DNA of 64,000 bases from Paracoccaceae bacterium (GCA_021741245.1 JAIOYF010000005.1:186001-250000); one strand, 5' to 3'; shown: positions 40,579-49,198, counted from the first letter of the stretch. The notes: generated by a model from the letters alone, not told the origin. Program-made: numbers and translations.

Positions 40579-41157
40579 TCAATGTCTGTCGATGTTGCGC
40601 AAAAGCTCATAGGCCATGTGGTTGCTAAAGGCGTTGTCCATCGCCTTTAGGACATCGTCACCGACAAAGTCCCGCGCCAGCGACGCGTCGCAAATCCGCG
40701 AGCGTTCGGCCGAAAAGTCATTTGCCGAAAAGCTCTTTGAGAAAAGGATGATGGGCAGATCAGGATGGTCCTTGCGCAGTTTGGTCGCAAAGGTGATCGG
40801 ATCAACCTGATAAGACAGATAATCATAGTCGATAAAGCAGCTTTGGGCAAAACGCGCAAAGGTGCTGTACCATTGGGCATCAAGCCCGAAAGAGACCGTC
40901 AAATGCAATGGGATATAGGCATTGTTTCTTAGGGTTTCACAGATCAGGTCAGAACAGTCGTCTTGTTGACCGAACACAACCACACGCCGGGCCGGGTCGA
41001 ACATCAACGCGTTCTCGATCGTGGCCGGTTTTGGGTGCCTTTCCAGAAACGTCGTCGACAGAACTTCTCTGAAAACCTCGCTCTGAGATTTGGAGACCGC
41101 GTTGGCCATCTCGTCCGATACCGACCAGTCAGTTTCGTTTGAACAAGAAAAAGCCAT
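40579..41157 (-). CDS. Degenerate receiver-like protein
   Basis: A 192-residue protein not belonging to any family I can name with confidence. From about residue 57 it follows the alternating beta-alpha plan of a response regulator receiver: RRVVVFGQQDD (strand 1 and acidic patch), SCFIDYDYLSYQVDP at the strand-3/phosphoacceptor site, LPIILFSKSF (strand 4) and DASLARDFVGDDVLKAM. The acid pair after strand 1 is shifted and the usual Lys-Pro near the end is absent, so phosphorylation is doubtful. The first 56 residues are unlike known output domains. It is divergent from a GAF-like protein, with 189 bp of AT-richer DNA between. Confidence 0.55.
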   Translation of the reverse strand: MAFSCSNETDWSVSDEMANAVSKSQSEVFREVLSTTFLERHPKPATIENALMFDPARRVVVFGQQDDCSDLICETLRNNAYIPLHLTVSFGLDAQWYSTFARFAQSCFIDYDYLSYQVDPITFATKLRKDHPDLPIILFSKSFSANDFSAERSRICDASLARDFVGDDVLKAMDNAFSNHMAYELLRNIDRH

Positions 41158-41346
41158 GCCTAACACCCCGTTTTGTAGAGCGAACTTGGGTATTGATGGG
41201 GGGCTTGGCAACCGCCCGGATGGGTATCTAAAAAAACCAAAAGTATGGACCATGTCGCATTTCATGGGCATTTATCAGATGATTTATCGCATCTACCTCC
41301 CGTTAAGATAGAACGCCAAAAGGTATTTCGGCTGTATTTGGGGAAA

Positions 41347-41862
41347 ATGCACTTGGAGCAAAGCTGTGACAAAAAGAAGATGCGGAGCCCAATTGGCTGT
41401 GAGATCGTAAGCATGGTCTCGCTGCCTGATACCGTGCTTGACCTGCTGTGCAACGTCGCAAAAGATGCGGTCGGCGCGACATGGACCTTGCTCTATGTGT
41501 TTGAGGGAAGCAACGCCGTTTTGATCGCGTCATCCAATGGCGCGGATCTGAGTCTGTCAAAGCGGATTCCAATCGGCAGTCTTACGTCGCCAGAAAGTGC
41601 CTATCTGGAAAACATGTCCGATTTGCGCCTGCCCAAACAGATGCTGGACGGTACGTATCATTCAACAAAGATATACGGCGATAACGCGGTGATCGGTCAC
41701 TTGGTCGTCGGCTTTGCTCAAACCCCGTTCGACATGTCAGCGGCGCACGCCAATATGCTGCGCAATTTGGCCCAAGTCATATCGTCCAGGCTGAATACAG
41801 AGGTTGTGATGGGCAAGGTGATCCGCAGCTTGCTTGGGGCGATCGAGGCAGACAAGCAGTGA
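41347..41862 (+). CDS. GAF-domain-like protein
   Basis: A 171-residue protein, mostly one GAF-like domain: SLPDTVLDLLCNVAKDAVGATWTLLYVFEGSNAVLIASSNGADL, then HSTKIYGDNAVIGHLVVGFAQTPFDMSAAHANMLRNLAQVISSRL, which are the usual first helix, ligand-pocket strands and last helix. No enzymatic or DNA-binding domain is attached. It may sense a small molecule or light and act on a partner. The start could also be the ATG at 41380 or, less likely, 41245. Divergent from the receiver-like gene, it converges with an L,D-transpeptidase only 6 bp away. Confidence 0.6.
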   Translation: MHLEQSCDKKKMRSPIGCEIVSMVSLPDTVLDLLCNVAKDAVGATWTLLYVFEGSNAVLIASSNGADLSLSKRIPIGSLTSPESAYLENMSDLRLPKQMLDGTYHSTKIYGDNAVIGHLVVGFAQTPFDMSAAHANMLRNLAQVISSRLNTEVVMGKVIRSLLGAIEADKQ

Positions 41863-41868
41863 CCCGCG

Positions 41869-42303
41869 CTATCTGATCACCACGACCTTCAGGTTCTGTT
41901 TGCCCTCATACCGAACCATATCGAACAAGATGCGGGCATTTTCCGTTTGCAGGCGCACACAGCCCGCACTGGCCGGGCGGCCCAGTTTTGAGACCTGATT
42001 GGTGCCGTGAATCGCATAATTGCCGTTGTAAAAGATCGCATAGGGCATGGGCGCGTTGTTATACAGGCTTGATTTGTGGTTCTTTGACAGCCATTGCGCG
42101 CCCAGCCACTGACCAACAGGCGTTACTTTGCCCGCACGGGCGGTCGAGACGGGCCATTCATAGAGCTTTCGCCCCTCATGATAGACCTCCATCATCTGCT
42201 TTGAGATGCTGACGCGGGCAATGATCCGCTCTGCCGCCGCCTCTTGCGCGCCAAGGCACAGGGCAAAGGCTGCAGAGATAAAGGCAATGATAAAATGACG
42301 CAT
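41869..42303 (-). CDS. L,D-transpeptidase (YkuD domain)
   Basis: A 144-residue exported protein: signal peptide (MRHFIIAFISAAFALCLGAQEAAA) and a YkuD catalytic domain with VSISKQMMEVYHEGRKLYEWPVSTARAG and the active site block YAIHGTNQVSKLGRPASAGCVRLQ, where His and Cys are catalytic. It would form 3-3 crosslinks in peptidoglycan or attach proteins to it in the periplasm. The domain is unusually small, with no LysM or extra binding domain. The ATG at 42303 gives the signal peptide; the upstream ATG at 42336 would spoil it. Confidence 0.9.
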   Translation of the reverse strand: MRHFIIAFISAAFALCLGAQEAAAERIIARVSISKQMMEVYHEGRKLYEWPVSTARAGKVTPVGQWLGAQWLSKNHKSSLYNNAPMPYAIFYNGNYAIHGTNQVSKLGRPASAGCVRLQTENARILFDMVRYEGKQNLKVVVIR

Positions 42304-42422
42304 GGCAGTCTCCGACAAGAATGAGCCCCCGCTCAATTGGCAGGTTTCCGCGCATCGGCTTTTGAGTCAATGATTTTCGGGCCTTGGCGGGGTCAGGAAT
42401 TCCCGCCCCCACGGTTGCGTGT

Positions 42423-43337
42423 CTACTTTCGCATCGCGCGTTGCAGTTTCACAGGCTCTGACCGGCTGAGTTTTACAAAATGCGCCATATAGGGGCGGGC
42501 CACGTCAACATCGCGCACAGCGGCATAGAGCCGTTTGGTGACCGGCATGGGGCCTAAGGGGAGTGTCACATAATCCGCGTTGCTGCTGACATCGCGCAAC
42601 ACCCAGTCAGGCAGCACCGCCACACCACGATTGCTGCCCACCAGCATCAAGATCACCGCCGTCATCTCCACCGGGCGTTGCACGCGGGGTTCCACCTTGG
42701 CCGGGGTCAGCACTTCGGTGAACACGTCCAGTTTGTCGCGGCTGACGGGATAGGTCATCAAAACCTGATCGCGGAAATCCTCGGCCTCGATATACGCCTT
42801 GGCGGCAAGCGGGTTCTGCGCTGAGGCCACGAACATCGGGTGATAGTCGAACAGCGGCACAAAGGTCACGCCGGGAATCGGCGTCGGATCGGACGAGATG
42901 ACCAGATCCACCTCTTCGCGGTTCAGGGCGGGCAGGGCGTCAAAGGCAAGGCCCGCCCGGATATCGACATCCACTTCCGGCCAGGCGCGGCGAAACAGTT
43001 CCAACACCTCGAACAACCAGTCAAAACAGGCATGGCATTCCAGCGCGATATGCAGCCGCCCGGTTTTCCCTGAACGCAGGGCGCGAAACTCATCCTCCAT
43101 CAACTCGATCTCGGGCAAGATGCGATCCGCCGCGCGCAGCATCCGCACCCCCGCTGCCGACAGCGTCATCGGCTTTGATCGGCGCACGAACAGTTCCATC
43201 CCGGCCTGATCTTCAAGGCCCTTGACCTGATGCGACAGCGCCGATTGCGTCATGTTCAGCATCTCGGCGGCGCGGGCAAGGCCGCCTGCCTGATGAATGG
43301 CACGGATCGTGCGCAGGTGGCGCAATTCGATGTACAT
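42423..43337 (-). CDS. metR: LysR family regulator MetR
   Basis: A 304-residue LysR-type regulator: winged helix at residues 1-60 (MYIELRHLRTIRAIHQAGGLARAAEMLNMTQSALSHQVKGLEDQAGMELFVRR), then a substrate-binding-like domain (GRLHIALECHACFDWLFEVLELFRRAWPEVDVDI). HACFDW resembles the MetR ligand region for homocysteine. It is divergent from metF, which MetR typically activates in response to homocysteine. The ATG at 43337 is supported by LysR length; a longer frame reaches through the promoter region into metF and is rejected. Confidence 0.9.
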   Translation of the reverse strand: MYIELRHLRTIRAIHQAGGLARAAEMLNMTQSALSHQVKGLEDQAGMELFVRRSKPMTLSAAGVRMLRAADRILPEIELMEDEFRALRSGKTGRLHIALECHACFDWLFEVLELFRRAWPEVDVDIRAGLAFDALPALNREEVDLVISSDPTPIPGVTFVPLFDYHPMFVASAQNPLAAKAYIEAEDFRDQVLMTYPVSRDKLDVFTEVLTPAKVEPRVQRPVEMTAVILMLVGSNRGVAVLPDWVLRDVSSNADYVTLPLGPMPVTKRLYAAVRDVDVARPYMAHFVKLSRSEPVKLQRAMRK

Positions 43338-43359
43338 GAGGTTGACCACATATAGTTGT

Positions 43360-43381
43360 TGAGAATTATGAATTGGTCTCA
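43360..43381. promoter_or_regulatory. Candidate MetR operator between metR and metF
   Basis: TGAGA at 43360-43364 and TCTCA at 43377-43381 form a dyad with a 12-base AT-rich centre, in the 94-bp gap between the divergent genes. It does not match the enterobacterial TGAA-N5-TTCA site closely. Confidence 0.35.
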
Positions 43382-43431
43382 CATCCGCAATTCTGCGACA
43401 AGAGGATAACCGCAAGAAAAGGACGCCCCAA

Positions 43432-44298
43432 ATGGCAACGCCCCGCATCAGCTTTGAATTCTTTCCGCCCCAGACGCTGGACGCGTCGTTCCGGCTGTGG
43501 GAAACCGTGCAGGCGCTGGCCCCGATGCAGCCAGAATTTGTCTCTGTCACGTATGGCGCAGGCGGCACCACGCGCAAACTGACGCATGAGGCGGTGACGA
43601 CCATCGGCCGCAACTACGGGCTGAACGTGGCCGCCCACCTGACCTGCGTTGACGCCACCCGCGCCGAGACGCTGGACATCGCGAAATCCTATGCACAGGC
43701 CGGGGTGCGCGAGATTGTGGCGCTGCGCGGCGATGCGCCCAAGGGGGCCACGCGCTTTACGTCCCACCCCGATGGCTTTGCCTCTTCCGTGGATCTGATC
43801 GAGGCACTGGCCCGCACCGGGGATTTCAAGATCCGCGTCGGCGCCTATCCCGAACCACATCCCGATGCCGCCGATACGCTGGCCGATGTGCGCTGGCTCA
43901 AGCGCAAGGTGGATGCGGGGGCGACCTCTGCCATCACCCAATTCTTCTTTGACGCCGACACCTTCTTCCGCTTCCGTGATCTGTGCGCCAAAGAGGGGAT
44001 CACCGCGCCGATCCTGCCGGGGATTTTGCCGATCACCTCATGGGATGGGGCAAAGCGCTTTGCCAATCGCTGCGGCACCCAAGTTCCGGCCAAGCTGGAT
44101 GAGGCATTCATCACCGCCGCCCGCGACGGCCGCGAAGAGCTTTACGCCCTCGCCCATTGCACGCAGCTTTGCGACAAACTGCTCGAAGGCGGGGTAGAGG
44201 ATCTGCATTTCTACACCCTCAACCGCCCCCATCTGACACGTGAGGTGGTGCGCGCCCTTGGCATCCAGCCGCAAATCATTCTGGAAAACGTGGCCTGA
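43432..44298 (+). CDS. metF: 5,10-methylenetetrahydrofolate reductase
   Basis: A 288-residue MetF. It has the N-terminal ISFEFFPPQTLDASFRLWETV with the catalytic Glu, VSVTYGAGGTTRKLTHEAV, AHLTCVDATRAETLDIAKSYAQAGVREIVALRGDAPKG, and the C-terminal DLHFYTLNRPHLTREVVRALGI. It is a cytoplasmic FAD enzyme that reduces methylene-THF to methyl-THF with NADH and so supplies methyl groups for methionine. Divergent metR supports homocysteine-dependent control. A purine-rich AAGAAAAGGACG is placed before the ATG. An intrinsic terminator follows. Confidence 0.96.
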   Translation: MATPRISFEFFPPQTLDASFRLWETVQALAPMQPEFVSVTYGAGGTTRKLTHEAVTTIGRNYGLNVAAHLTCVDATRAETLDIAKSYAQAGVREIVALRGDAPKGATRFTSHPDGFASSVDLIEALARTGDFKIRVGAYPEPHPDAADTLADVRWLKRKVDAGATSAITQFFFDADTFFRFRDLCAKEGITAPILPGILPITSWDGAKRFANRCGTQVPAKLDEAFITAARDGREELYALAHCTQLCDKLLEGGVEDLHFYTLNRPHLTREVVRALGIQPQIILENVA

Positions 44299-44323
44299 TT
44301 TCAGGCCACAGGTGTCTCCCTGG

Positions 44324-44353
44324 CCCCCATCCTCGGATGCGGGGTCTTTTTTT
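44324..44353 (+). terminator. Rho-independent terminator of metF
   Basis: CCCC-CATCC-TC-GGATG-C-GGGG forms a strong stem with one bulged base at 44324-44344, followed by TCTTTTTTT. A second perfect hairpin, TGGCCTGA-TT-TCAGGCCA, overlaps the metF stop at 44291-44308. Confidence 0.85.
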
Positions 44354-44440
44354 GCCTAAGGGGCAGCCCCCGACCGCAATAAAACCGTTTCCAAGCGCCG
44401 TCCTGCCGCTTTATCCTGTTCCCCAACACAAGGGGACATC

Positions 44441-44881
44441 ATGCCAAAGCCGATCTATATTCTCAACGGTCCGAATCTTAACCTTCTGGGCCTGCGGCAA
44501 CCGGAAATCTATGGAAAGCAAACGCTTGACGACGTGGCCGAGGCCTGCGCCGGATTGGCCGAGGATCTGGGCCTGACCATCCGCTTTCACCAGTCCAACC
44601 ACGAAGGCGCGGTGATCGACTGGATTCATCAGGCCCGCAACGAAGGGGCGGGGATCATCATCAACCCCGGTGCTTTCACCCATACATCCGTGGCGATTCT
44701 GGATGCGCTCAACGCCTTTGATGCCCCGGTGCTGGAGGTGCATATCTCCAACGTGCACAAGCGTGAGGCGTTTCGCCACCATTCCTATGTGTCCCTCAGG
44801 GCCGAAGGGGTGATCGCGGGTTTTGGCACCGAAGGCTATCTCTTGGCCCTGCGCCGGATGAAGACGCTGGTCGGGGCATGA
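44441..44881 (+). CDS. aroQ: Type II 3-dehydroquinate dehydratase
   Basis: A 146-residue AroQ. All hallmarks are visible: [75 protein letters not shown] and [11 protein letters not shown]. The Tyr in PEIYG, the Arg in LGLRQPE and His in EVHISN are active-site residues. It dehydrates 3-dehydroquinate to 3-dehydroshikimate in the shikimate pathway; the native enzyme is a dodecamer in the cytoplasm. The start at 44441 is unambiguous. It is followed by the AMP-ligase gene 23 bp downstream on the same strand. Confidence 0.97.
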   Translation: MPKPIYILNGPNLNLLGLRQPEIYGKQTLDDVAEACAGLAEDLGLTIRFHQSNHEGAVIDWIHQARNEGAGIIINPGAFTHTSVAILDALNAFDAPVLEVHISNVHKREAFRHHSYVSLRAEGVIAGFGTEGYLLALRRMKTLVGA

Positions 44882-44904
44882 CCGGGGCTGGGCTGGCCTG
44901 ATCC

Positions 44905-46134
44905 ATGTCTATGGCTCTGGCAACCACAGCCCACGGTGGCGACTGTTTTTGCTGGCATCCGGCGGCGCGTCTGGTGGATGGGGCAGGGCGGACCGTTCCG
45001 CGGGACGCCCGCTTTGTGCCTGAAATTGCCGATCGCCCCTCGGGCCTTGCGCTGGCCACGGCCTTGGCCGGGCAGGGCCGGGCCTTTCGCATCGGCGGGC
45101 AGGGGTCGGTCACTGCGGGCAGGGTAATGTTTGAAACCCTGACCGGGGGAAGCCTTGGCAATGCACGGCGGGTGGTGCGCTCACAGCGCAGCTGGCTGGC
45201 CAGTTTTGCCATCAACGCCGAGCTTTTTGGCCTGTCAACGATCACACGCACAGCCATCCTTGGGCGGTTGTCACATTCCTTGGCACTTTATGGCGCGCTT
45301 GAGGGGCTGTGTCTGGGGTCCGAGGTGCATCTGCTGGATGATCTGCGCCCTGACCGACAACGCGCCGCTTTGGCCGCGCGCGCGATCACCCATCTTTACG
45401 CCACCCCCGCGCAACTGCGCCTTTTGGCCGAGGGGGAGGGCGCGGCCTGCCCGGCCCTGACCCATGTGATCATCGGCGGCTCAAAACTCGGGGCGGCCTT
45501 GCGTCTGTCCGTCACCAAGATGGCCCCAAAGGCCCAGATCCACGAATTCTACGGCGCGGCAGAGAGCAGTTTCATCACCCTTGCCGGGCCGCAAGACGCG
45601 CCCCACACCGTGGGTCATCCCTATCCGGGTGTCCATCTGCGGCTGCTGTCGACCGATGGTCAGGAATGCCCGATGGGGGAACCGGGTGAGGTCTGGGTGC
45701 AAAGCCCTTATCTCTTCGCGGGCTATGCGGGCGAAGATCCGGGCGGCGCGGTGATCCGCGATGGTTGGCTTTCGGTGGGCGAGGTGGCGACGCAGACCCC
45801 CCAAGGCTTGGTGCTGCATGGGCGGGCAGGGCGCATGGTCACCGTGGCCGACCGCAATGTCTTTCCCGAAGAAATCGAGGCCCTGCTGGCCAGCTTTCCC
45901 GGCGTCCGTGCCGTGGCCGTTTTGCCCGTGGCCGATGCGGCGCGGGGGGCGGTGCTGGTGGCGGTGGTGCAGGGCGATCCAAGCTGCTCCGATTCGATCA
46001 TGGCGGCGGCGCGCGCGGCCCTTGGCCCACTGATCGCGCCCAAGCGGTTGATCTGGATCGCGGATTGGCCAAGGCTGCCTTCGGGCAAGACCGACCTTGC
46101 TGCCTTGCGCGAAGGGGCTGGCCCATGGCCGTGA
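44905..46134 (+). CDS. AMP-dependent ligase (acyl-CoA synthetase-like)
   Basis: A 409-residue member of the adenylate-forming enzyme superfamily, about 100 residues shorter than usual because the N-terminal subdomain is reduced. The phosphate-binding loop is aberrant: TGGSLGNARR (80-89) where T-[S/G]-G-[S/T]-T-G-x-P-K is expected. The later motifs are better: IHEFYGAAESS (A5), GWLSVGEVA (A7 with Glu for Asp), VADRNVFPEEIE (A8) and the catalytic Lys in LPSGKTDL (A10). It may activate an acid as acyl-AMP and acyl-CoA. It overlaps the thiolase gene by 10 bp, and both converge on bioMNY, which suggests an acyl-CoA step linked with biotin, but this is inference. Confidence 0.75.
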   Translation: MSMALATTAHGGDCFCWHPAARLVDGAGRTVPRDARFVPEIADRPSGLALATALAGQGRAFRIGGQGSVTAGRVMFETLTGGSLGNARRVVRSQRSWLASFAINAELFGLSTITRTAILGRLSHSLALYGALEGLCLGSEVHLLDDLRPDRQRAALAARAITHLYATPAQLRLLAEGEGAACPALTHVIIGGSKLGAALRLSVTKMAPKAQIHEFYGAAESSFITLAGPQDAPHTVGHPYPGVHLRLLSTDGQECPMGEPGEVWVQSPYLFAGYAGEDPGGAVIRDGWLSVGEVATQTPQGLVLHGRAGRMVTVADRNVFPEEIEALLASFPGVRAVAVLPVADAARGAVLVAVVQGDPSCSDSIMAAARAALGPLIAPKRLIWIADWPRLPSGKTDLAALREGAGPWP

Positions 46135-47198
46135 TCCTTGCCGCCCGTCGCACGGCTGTGGTGCCCAAGGGCGGTGCCTTTGCCCGCCTTTCGCTGGAGG
46201 AACTGGCCGTGCCGGTGATCCGCGCCTGTCTGGCCGATGCCGGGATATCCTCGGTGGATGAGGTGATCTGCGCCAATGCCATCGGCCCCGGCGGCAACCC
46301 TGCGCGCCGGATTGTGCTGGCGTCGGGTCTGCCGCAAACGGTGGCGGGCCTTAGCATTGATCGCCAATGTGCGGGCGGTCTGGATGCCATTTTGCTGGCG
46401 CGGATGATGGTTGACAACGGGATGGCGCAGGTGGTGCTGGCAGGCGGGGTGGAAAGCTTTTCCCGCCGCCCCCTGCGCCTGCACACCGACCCAGATGGCG
46501 GCCCCCCCATCCCCTATGACGAGGCCCCGTTTACCCCATGGCCCGACCGCAACCCCAGCATGGCGGCGGCGGCGGCGGCTTTGGCCAGCCAGCAGCGGAT
46601 CACCCGACAAGAGCAAGACGATTGGGCGGCCCAAAGCCATGCCAAGGCATGTGCCGTGACCGACTGGCCCGAGGTGGTCGTGCTGCGCGGCCAAGCCCAC
46701 GATCCCTTTGCCCGCCGCCTTGGCCCCGCCCTTCTGGCGCGGGCGCGGGTCCTCCACGGCTCTGTCACAGCCGCCACGGCGGCGGTGGCGGCGGATGCGG
46801 CGGCGTTTTGCGTGGTGGCGGCGGATCATCTGGCAACCCGGTCTGCGCTGCGCCTGTTGGGCGGGGCCACGCTTGGCGCAGACCCTGTGCAACCCGGACT
46901 GGCCCCGATCCCCGCGATTGCAGCGGCCTTGGCGCAGGCGGGGCTAAGCGCCCCGGCGATCACCCATGCCGAGGTGATGGAGGCCTATGCCGCCCAAGCC
47001 ATTGCCTGTGTGCGCGGCGCGGGGCTGGACCCGGCAGGGGTGAACCCGGGCGGCGGCGCATTGGCACGTGGCCATCCCATCGGGGCCTCGGGCGCAATTC
47101 TTGCGGTGCGGCTGTTTCACGGCATCGCGCAGGGCACGGGCCTTGCGGCCATCGCCTCGGCCGGGGGGATCGGCTCGGCCCTAGTGGTGGCGCGCTAG
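46125..47198 (+). CDS. Thiolase family protein, atypical active site
   Basis: A 357-residue thiolase homologue, somewhat shorter than typical (about 390). The nucleophile is kept (Cys82 in DRQCAGGLDAI), as is the His317 in GGGALARGHPIGASGAI. The usual Asn of NEAFA is Met285 (VMEAYAAQ), and the second Cys near the C-terminus (CxGGGxG) is replaced in AASAGGIG-like sequence (Ala/Ser 344-345). So only half of the catalytic set remains, and it may act on an unusual substrate or run a partial reaction. Its start at 46125 overlaps the ligase gene, and it ends 4 bp inside the convergent bioY. Confidence 0.75.
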   Translation: MAVILAARRTAVVPKGGAFARLSLEELAVPVIRACLADAGISSVDEVICANAIGPGGNPARRIVLASGLPQTVAGLSIDRQCAGGLDAILLARMMVDNGMAQVVLAGGVESFSRRPLRLHTDPDGGPPIPYDEAPFTPWPDRNPSMAAAAAALASQQRITRQEQDDWAAQSHAKACAVTDWPEVVVLRGQAHDPFARRLGPALLARARVLHGSVTAATAAVAADAAAFCVVAADHLATRSALRLLGGATLGADPVQPGLAPIPAIAAALAQAGLSAPAITHAEVMEAYAAQAIACVRGAGLDPAGVNPGGGALARGHPIGASGAILAVRLFHGIAQGTGLAAIASAGGIGSALVVAR

Positions 47199-47740
47199 CC
47201 TGCGCGCGACAGCAGGGCCGCAGGGCGGGCCGTGGCGATGGATTGTGTGATCAGCCCCGCAAGGCCCGCCTTGACGATATCCCCCGGCAGATAGGCAAGC
47301 GCGATCACCGCCGCCTCAATCAGCGTCTTGTCCAGCATCAGGGCCAAGCCAAGAATGCCAAACAGGCTCAGCACACCAATGCCGCCAATGATCGCGGCAC
47401 CCAGTGCCGCCCACCCGGGGGCCAGTGTCGTGCGCTCCATCACCCAGCCCGCGACAAAGGCCGCAATCGGAAAGCCCACCAGATAGCCGACCGAGGGGCC
47501 GACAAAGACCCCAAGGCCGCCGCGCCCCCCCGCCAGCAACGGCAGGCCAAGCGCCACCAGCAGCAAGAAAAGCAAAACCGCAAGCGCCCCCTTGCGCGCG
47601 CCAAGCACCGTGCCGCACAGCATGATGCCAAGGCTTTGCGCTGTGATCGGCACGCCTGCGGCCAGATCAAGGCGCGGCACAAGGCCCAAGGCCGCGATCA
47701 GGGCGGCGAAAAGCGCGATATGGGTCAGGCTGCGTTCCAT
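47195..47740 (-). CDS. bioY: Biotin transporter substrate-binding subunit BioY
   Basis: A 181-residue membrane protein of the BioY family with about six helices: SLTHIALFAALIAALGLVPRLDLAAGVPITAQSLGIMLCGTVLGARKGALAVLLFLLLVALGLPLLAGGRGG, then VGPSVGYLVGFPIAAFVAGWVMER. It is the high-affinity S component for biotin and works with the two ECF subunits encoded upstream. The ATG at 47740 is preferred over 47746 because AAAGGGG lies about 6 bases before it. There is a short gap of 28 bp to bioN on the same strand. Confidence 0.93.
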   Translation of the reverse strand: MERSLTHIALFAALIAALGLVPRLDLAAGVPITAQSLGIMLCGTVLGARKGALAVLLFLLLVALGLPLLAGGRGGLGVFVGPSVGYLVGFPIAAFVAGWVMERTTLAPGWAALGAAIIGGIGVLSLFGILGLALMLDKTLIEAAVIALAYLPGDIVKAGLAGLITQSIATARPAALLSRAG

Positions 47741-47768
47741 CGACATCCCCTTTGGTCGTGGCGGCCTT

Positions 47769-48371
47769 TTACTCTGCCCCACCCCGCGCCCGCAAGGCCT
47801 GCGCAACATGGTCGGCATCATCCAATGCGGCAAGGGCGGCAGGCCCCAGAATGCGCCACCCCACCTGCCTGCCCGCGCTGCGCGCACGGTAGGCATCGCG
47901 CAGATGCCCCATCCGCTCGGCCAAAACGGGAATAAAACGGATCACCAGCGCAATTGCCAACGCCAGCCTGCGCGGCGGCAGCGCAAAGGCAAAGGGCCGG
48001 GCAAGCCGCTCGATCACCGCGATCATATCGGCCAGACGCGTGGTCATCGTCACCAGATTGGCCGCCGCAATCGCGCACAGCATGCGCAGAACGATCACGC
48101 TGCCCCCCGCCAGATCGCCCAGCCACAGATGCCACAGCCCCACCACCACCACAAAGGGCCAGACCGGCCACAGCATCCGCAGCGCATGGGCGGCAAAGCG
48201 CAGCCCCCCAACCGCGATATGCAGCACACCCAAGGACAGGGCCACGCCGATCAGCGGCAGGGGCGAGGCGATCTGGAACAGCCCCAGCGTCACAAGGGCA
48301 AGCGCCGCCAGCTTGACCCCGGCCCGCACCGGATGCAACCGGGTGTCAATGGGCGAGGTCAGCGTCAGCAT
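47769..48371 (-). CDS. bioN: ECF transporter T component BioN
   Basis: A 200-residue EcfT-type membrane protein. It has helices at LAALALVTLGLF, LIGVALSLGVLHIAV and WPFVVVVGLWHLWL, then the cytoplasmic coupling helices with both Ala-Arg-x motifs: AYRARSAG and ALRARGGAE near the C-terminus. These motifs contact the ATPases. It connects BioY with the BioM ATPase. The gene overlaps the end of bioM by about 26 bp; the start at 48371 was chosen as the ATG giving the family N-terminus MLTLTSPIDTRLHPV. Confidence 0.9.
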   Translation of the reverse strand: MLTLTSPIDTRLHPVRAGVKLAALALVTLGLFQIASPLPLIGVALSLGVLHIAVGGLRFAAHALRMLWPVWPFVVVVGLWHLWLGDLAGGSVIVLRMLCAIAAANLVTMTTRLADMIAVIERLARPFAFALPPRRLALAIALVIRFIPVLAERMGHLRDAYRARSAGRQVGWRILGPAALAALDDADHVAQALRARGGAE

Positions 48372-49074
48372 CTTGTGCCCCCAACCGCGCCATTTCGAAC
48401 GCAAAGGCGGCTGTCACCTCTGCCGCCGCCCCATCCGCCCGCACGCGCCCCGCCTCCAGCCAGATCACCCGGTCTGCTGCCGCCACCGCCGCCGGATCAT
48501 GGGTGATGGTCACCAACCGCTGGGTCAGCCCCTCAAAGGCGCGGGCCAGCCGGGCCTGTGTTGGCAGATCCAGCCCGGCAAGCGGTTCATCCAGCAAGAT
48601 CGTCGCGGGTTCCATCATCAGAACCGATTGCAGGCACAGCCAGTGGCGCTGCCCTTGGCTCAGCGTCGCCACCGCCGCCCCGATCCATTCGGCCCGCCCC
48701 TCGGCCCGCAAACGCGCCTTGGCGCGGTCAAGTGCTGCTTCCTTGGCCAGACCCATCTGGATCAGGCCAAAGGCCAATTCCTCCTCTGGCGTGGGGAACA
48801 GGATCTGATGGTCGGGATTCTGGAACAAGATGCCAAGCCGGGACAGCATCTTTTTCCGTTCCCGCGCGGGGTTCAGGCCATCGACTGTCACCTGCCCATC
48901 CGTGGGGGCAATCAGCCCTGCCATCAGGCGCAACAAGGTGGATTTGCCCGACCCGTTGCGCCCCACGATCCCGATCCGTCTTTCGTGCAGGTGCAGCGAC
49001 AGGCCCGACAGGATGGGTTTGCCAGCCACGGCATAGCTGACACCCTCCAGCATGATCCCGCCCTGATCGGTCAT
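48346..49074 (-). CDS. bioM: ECF transporter ATPase BioM
   Basis: A 242-residue ABC ATPase: Walker A GRNGSGKST, Q-loop ILFQNPDHQILFPTPEEELAFG (the F-P-T-P-E-E motif is characteristic of ECF ATPases), a signature LSQGQRHWLCL in place of LSGGQ, Walker B TILLDEPLAGLD, and the switch His in VTITHDPAA. It powers biotin uptake by BioY/BioN. A second in-frame ATG at 49053 would give a protein starting MLEGVSYAV. It is first in the bioMNY order; no BioR-like TTAT-ATAA box was seen upstream. Confidence 0.92.
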   Translation of the reverse strand: MTDQGGIMLEGVSYAVAGKPILSGLSLHLHERRIGIVGRNGSGKSTLLRLMAGLIAPTDGQVTVDGLNPARERKKMLSRLGILFQNPDHQILFPTPEEELAFGLIQMGLAKEAALDRAKARLRAEGRAEWIGAAVATLSQGQRHWLCLQSVLMMEPATILLDEPLAGLDLPTQARLARAFEGLTQRLVTITHDPAAVAAADRVIWLEAGRVRADGAAAEVTAAFAFEMARLGAQDADADLAH

Positions 49075-49164
49075 CGGCCCCGTCACATCCTTGCACATCT
49101 GCCGCGTGATAGACCCGGCGGGCACCCTTGCCAACTGGCAATGACACCAGCCCTTGGCCATGAA

Positions 49165-49198
49165 AAAGGGGAAAGACCGCGCTTGGCCTTTCCCCTTT
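49165..49198 (-). terminator. Terminator of gabT
   Basis: AAAGGGGAAAG and CTTTCCCCTTT (49165-49175 and 49188-49198) form an 11-bp perfect stem with a 12-base loop. On the minus strand it is followed by a short T-run, and it lies 33 bp after the gabT stop. Confidence 0.75.

Noticed and set aside
44291-44308. Perfect palindrome over the metF stop as a regulatory site
   Set aside because: It lies just before a clear intrinsic terminator and is better seen as part of the 3' end structure.
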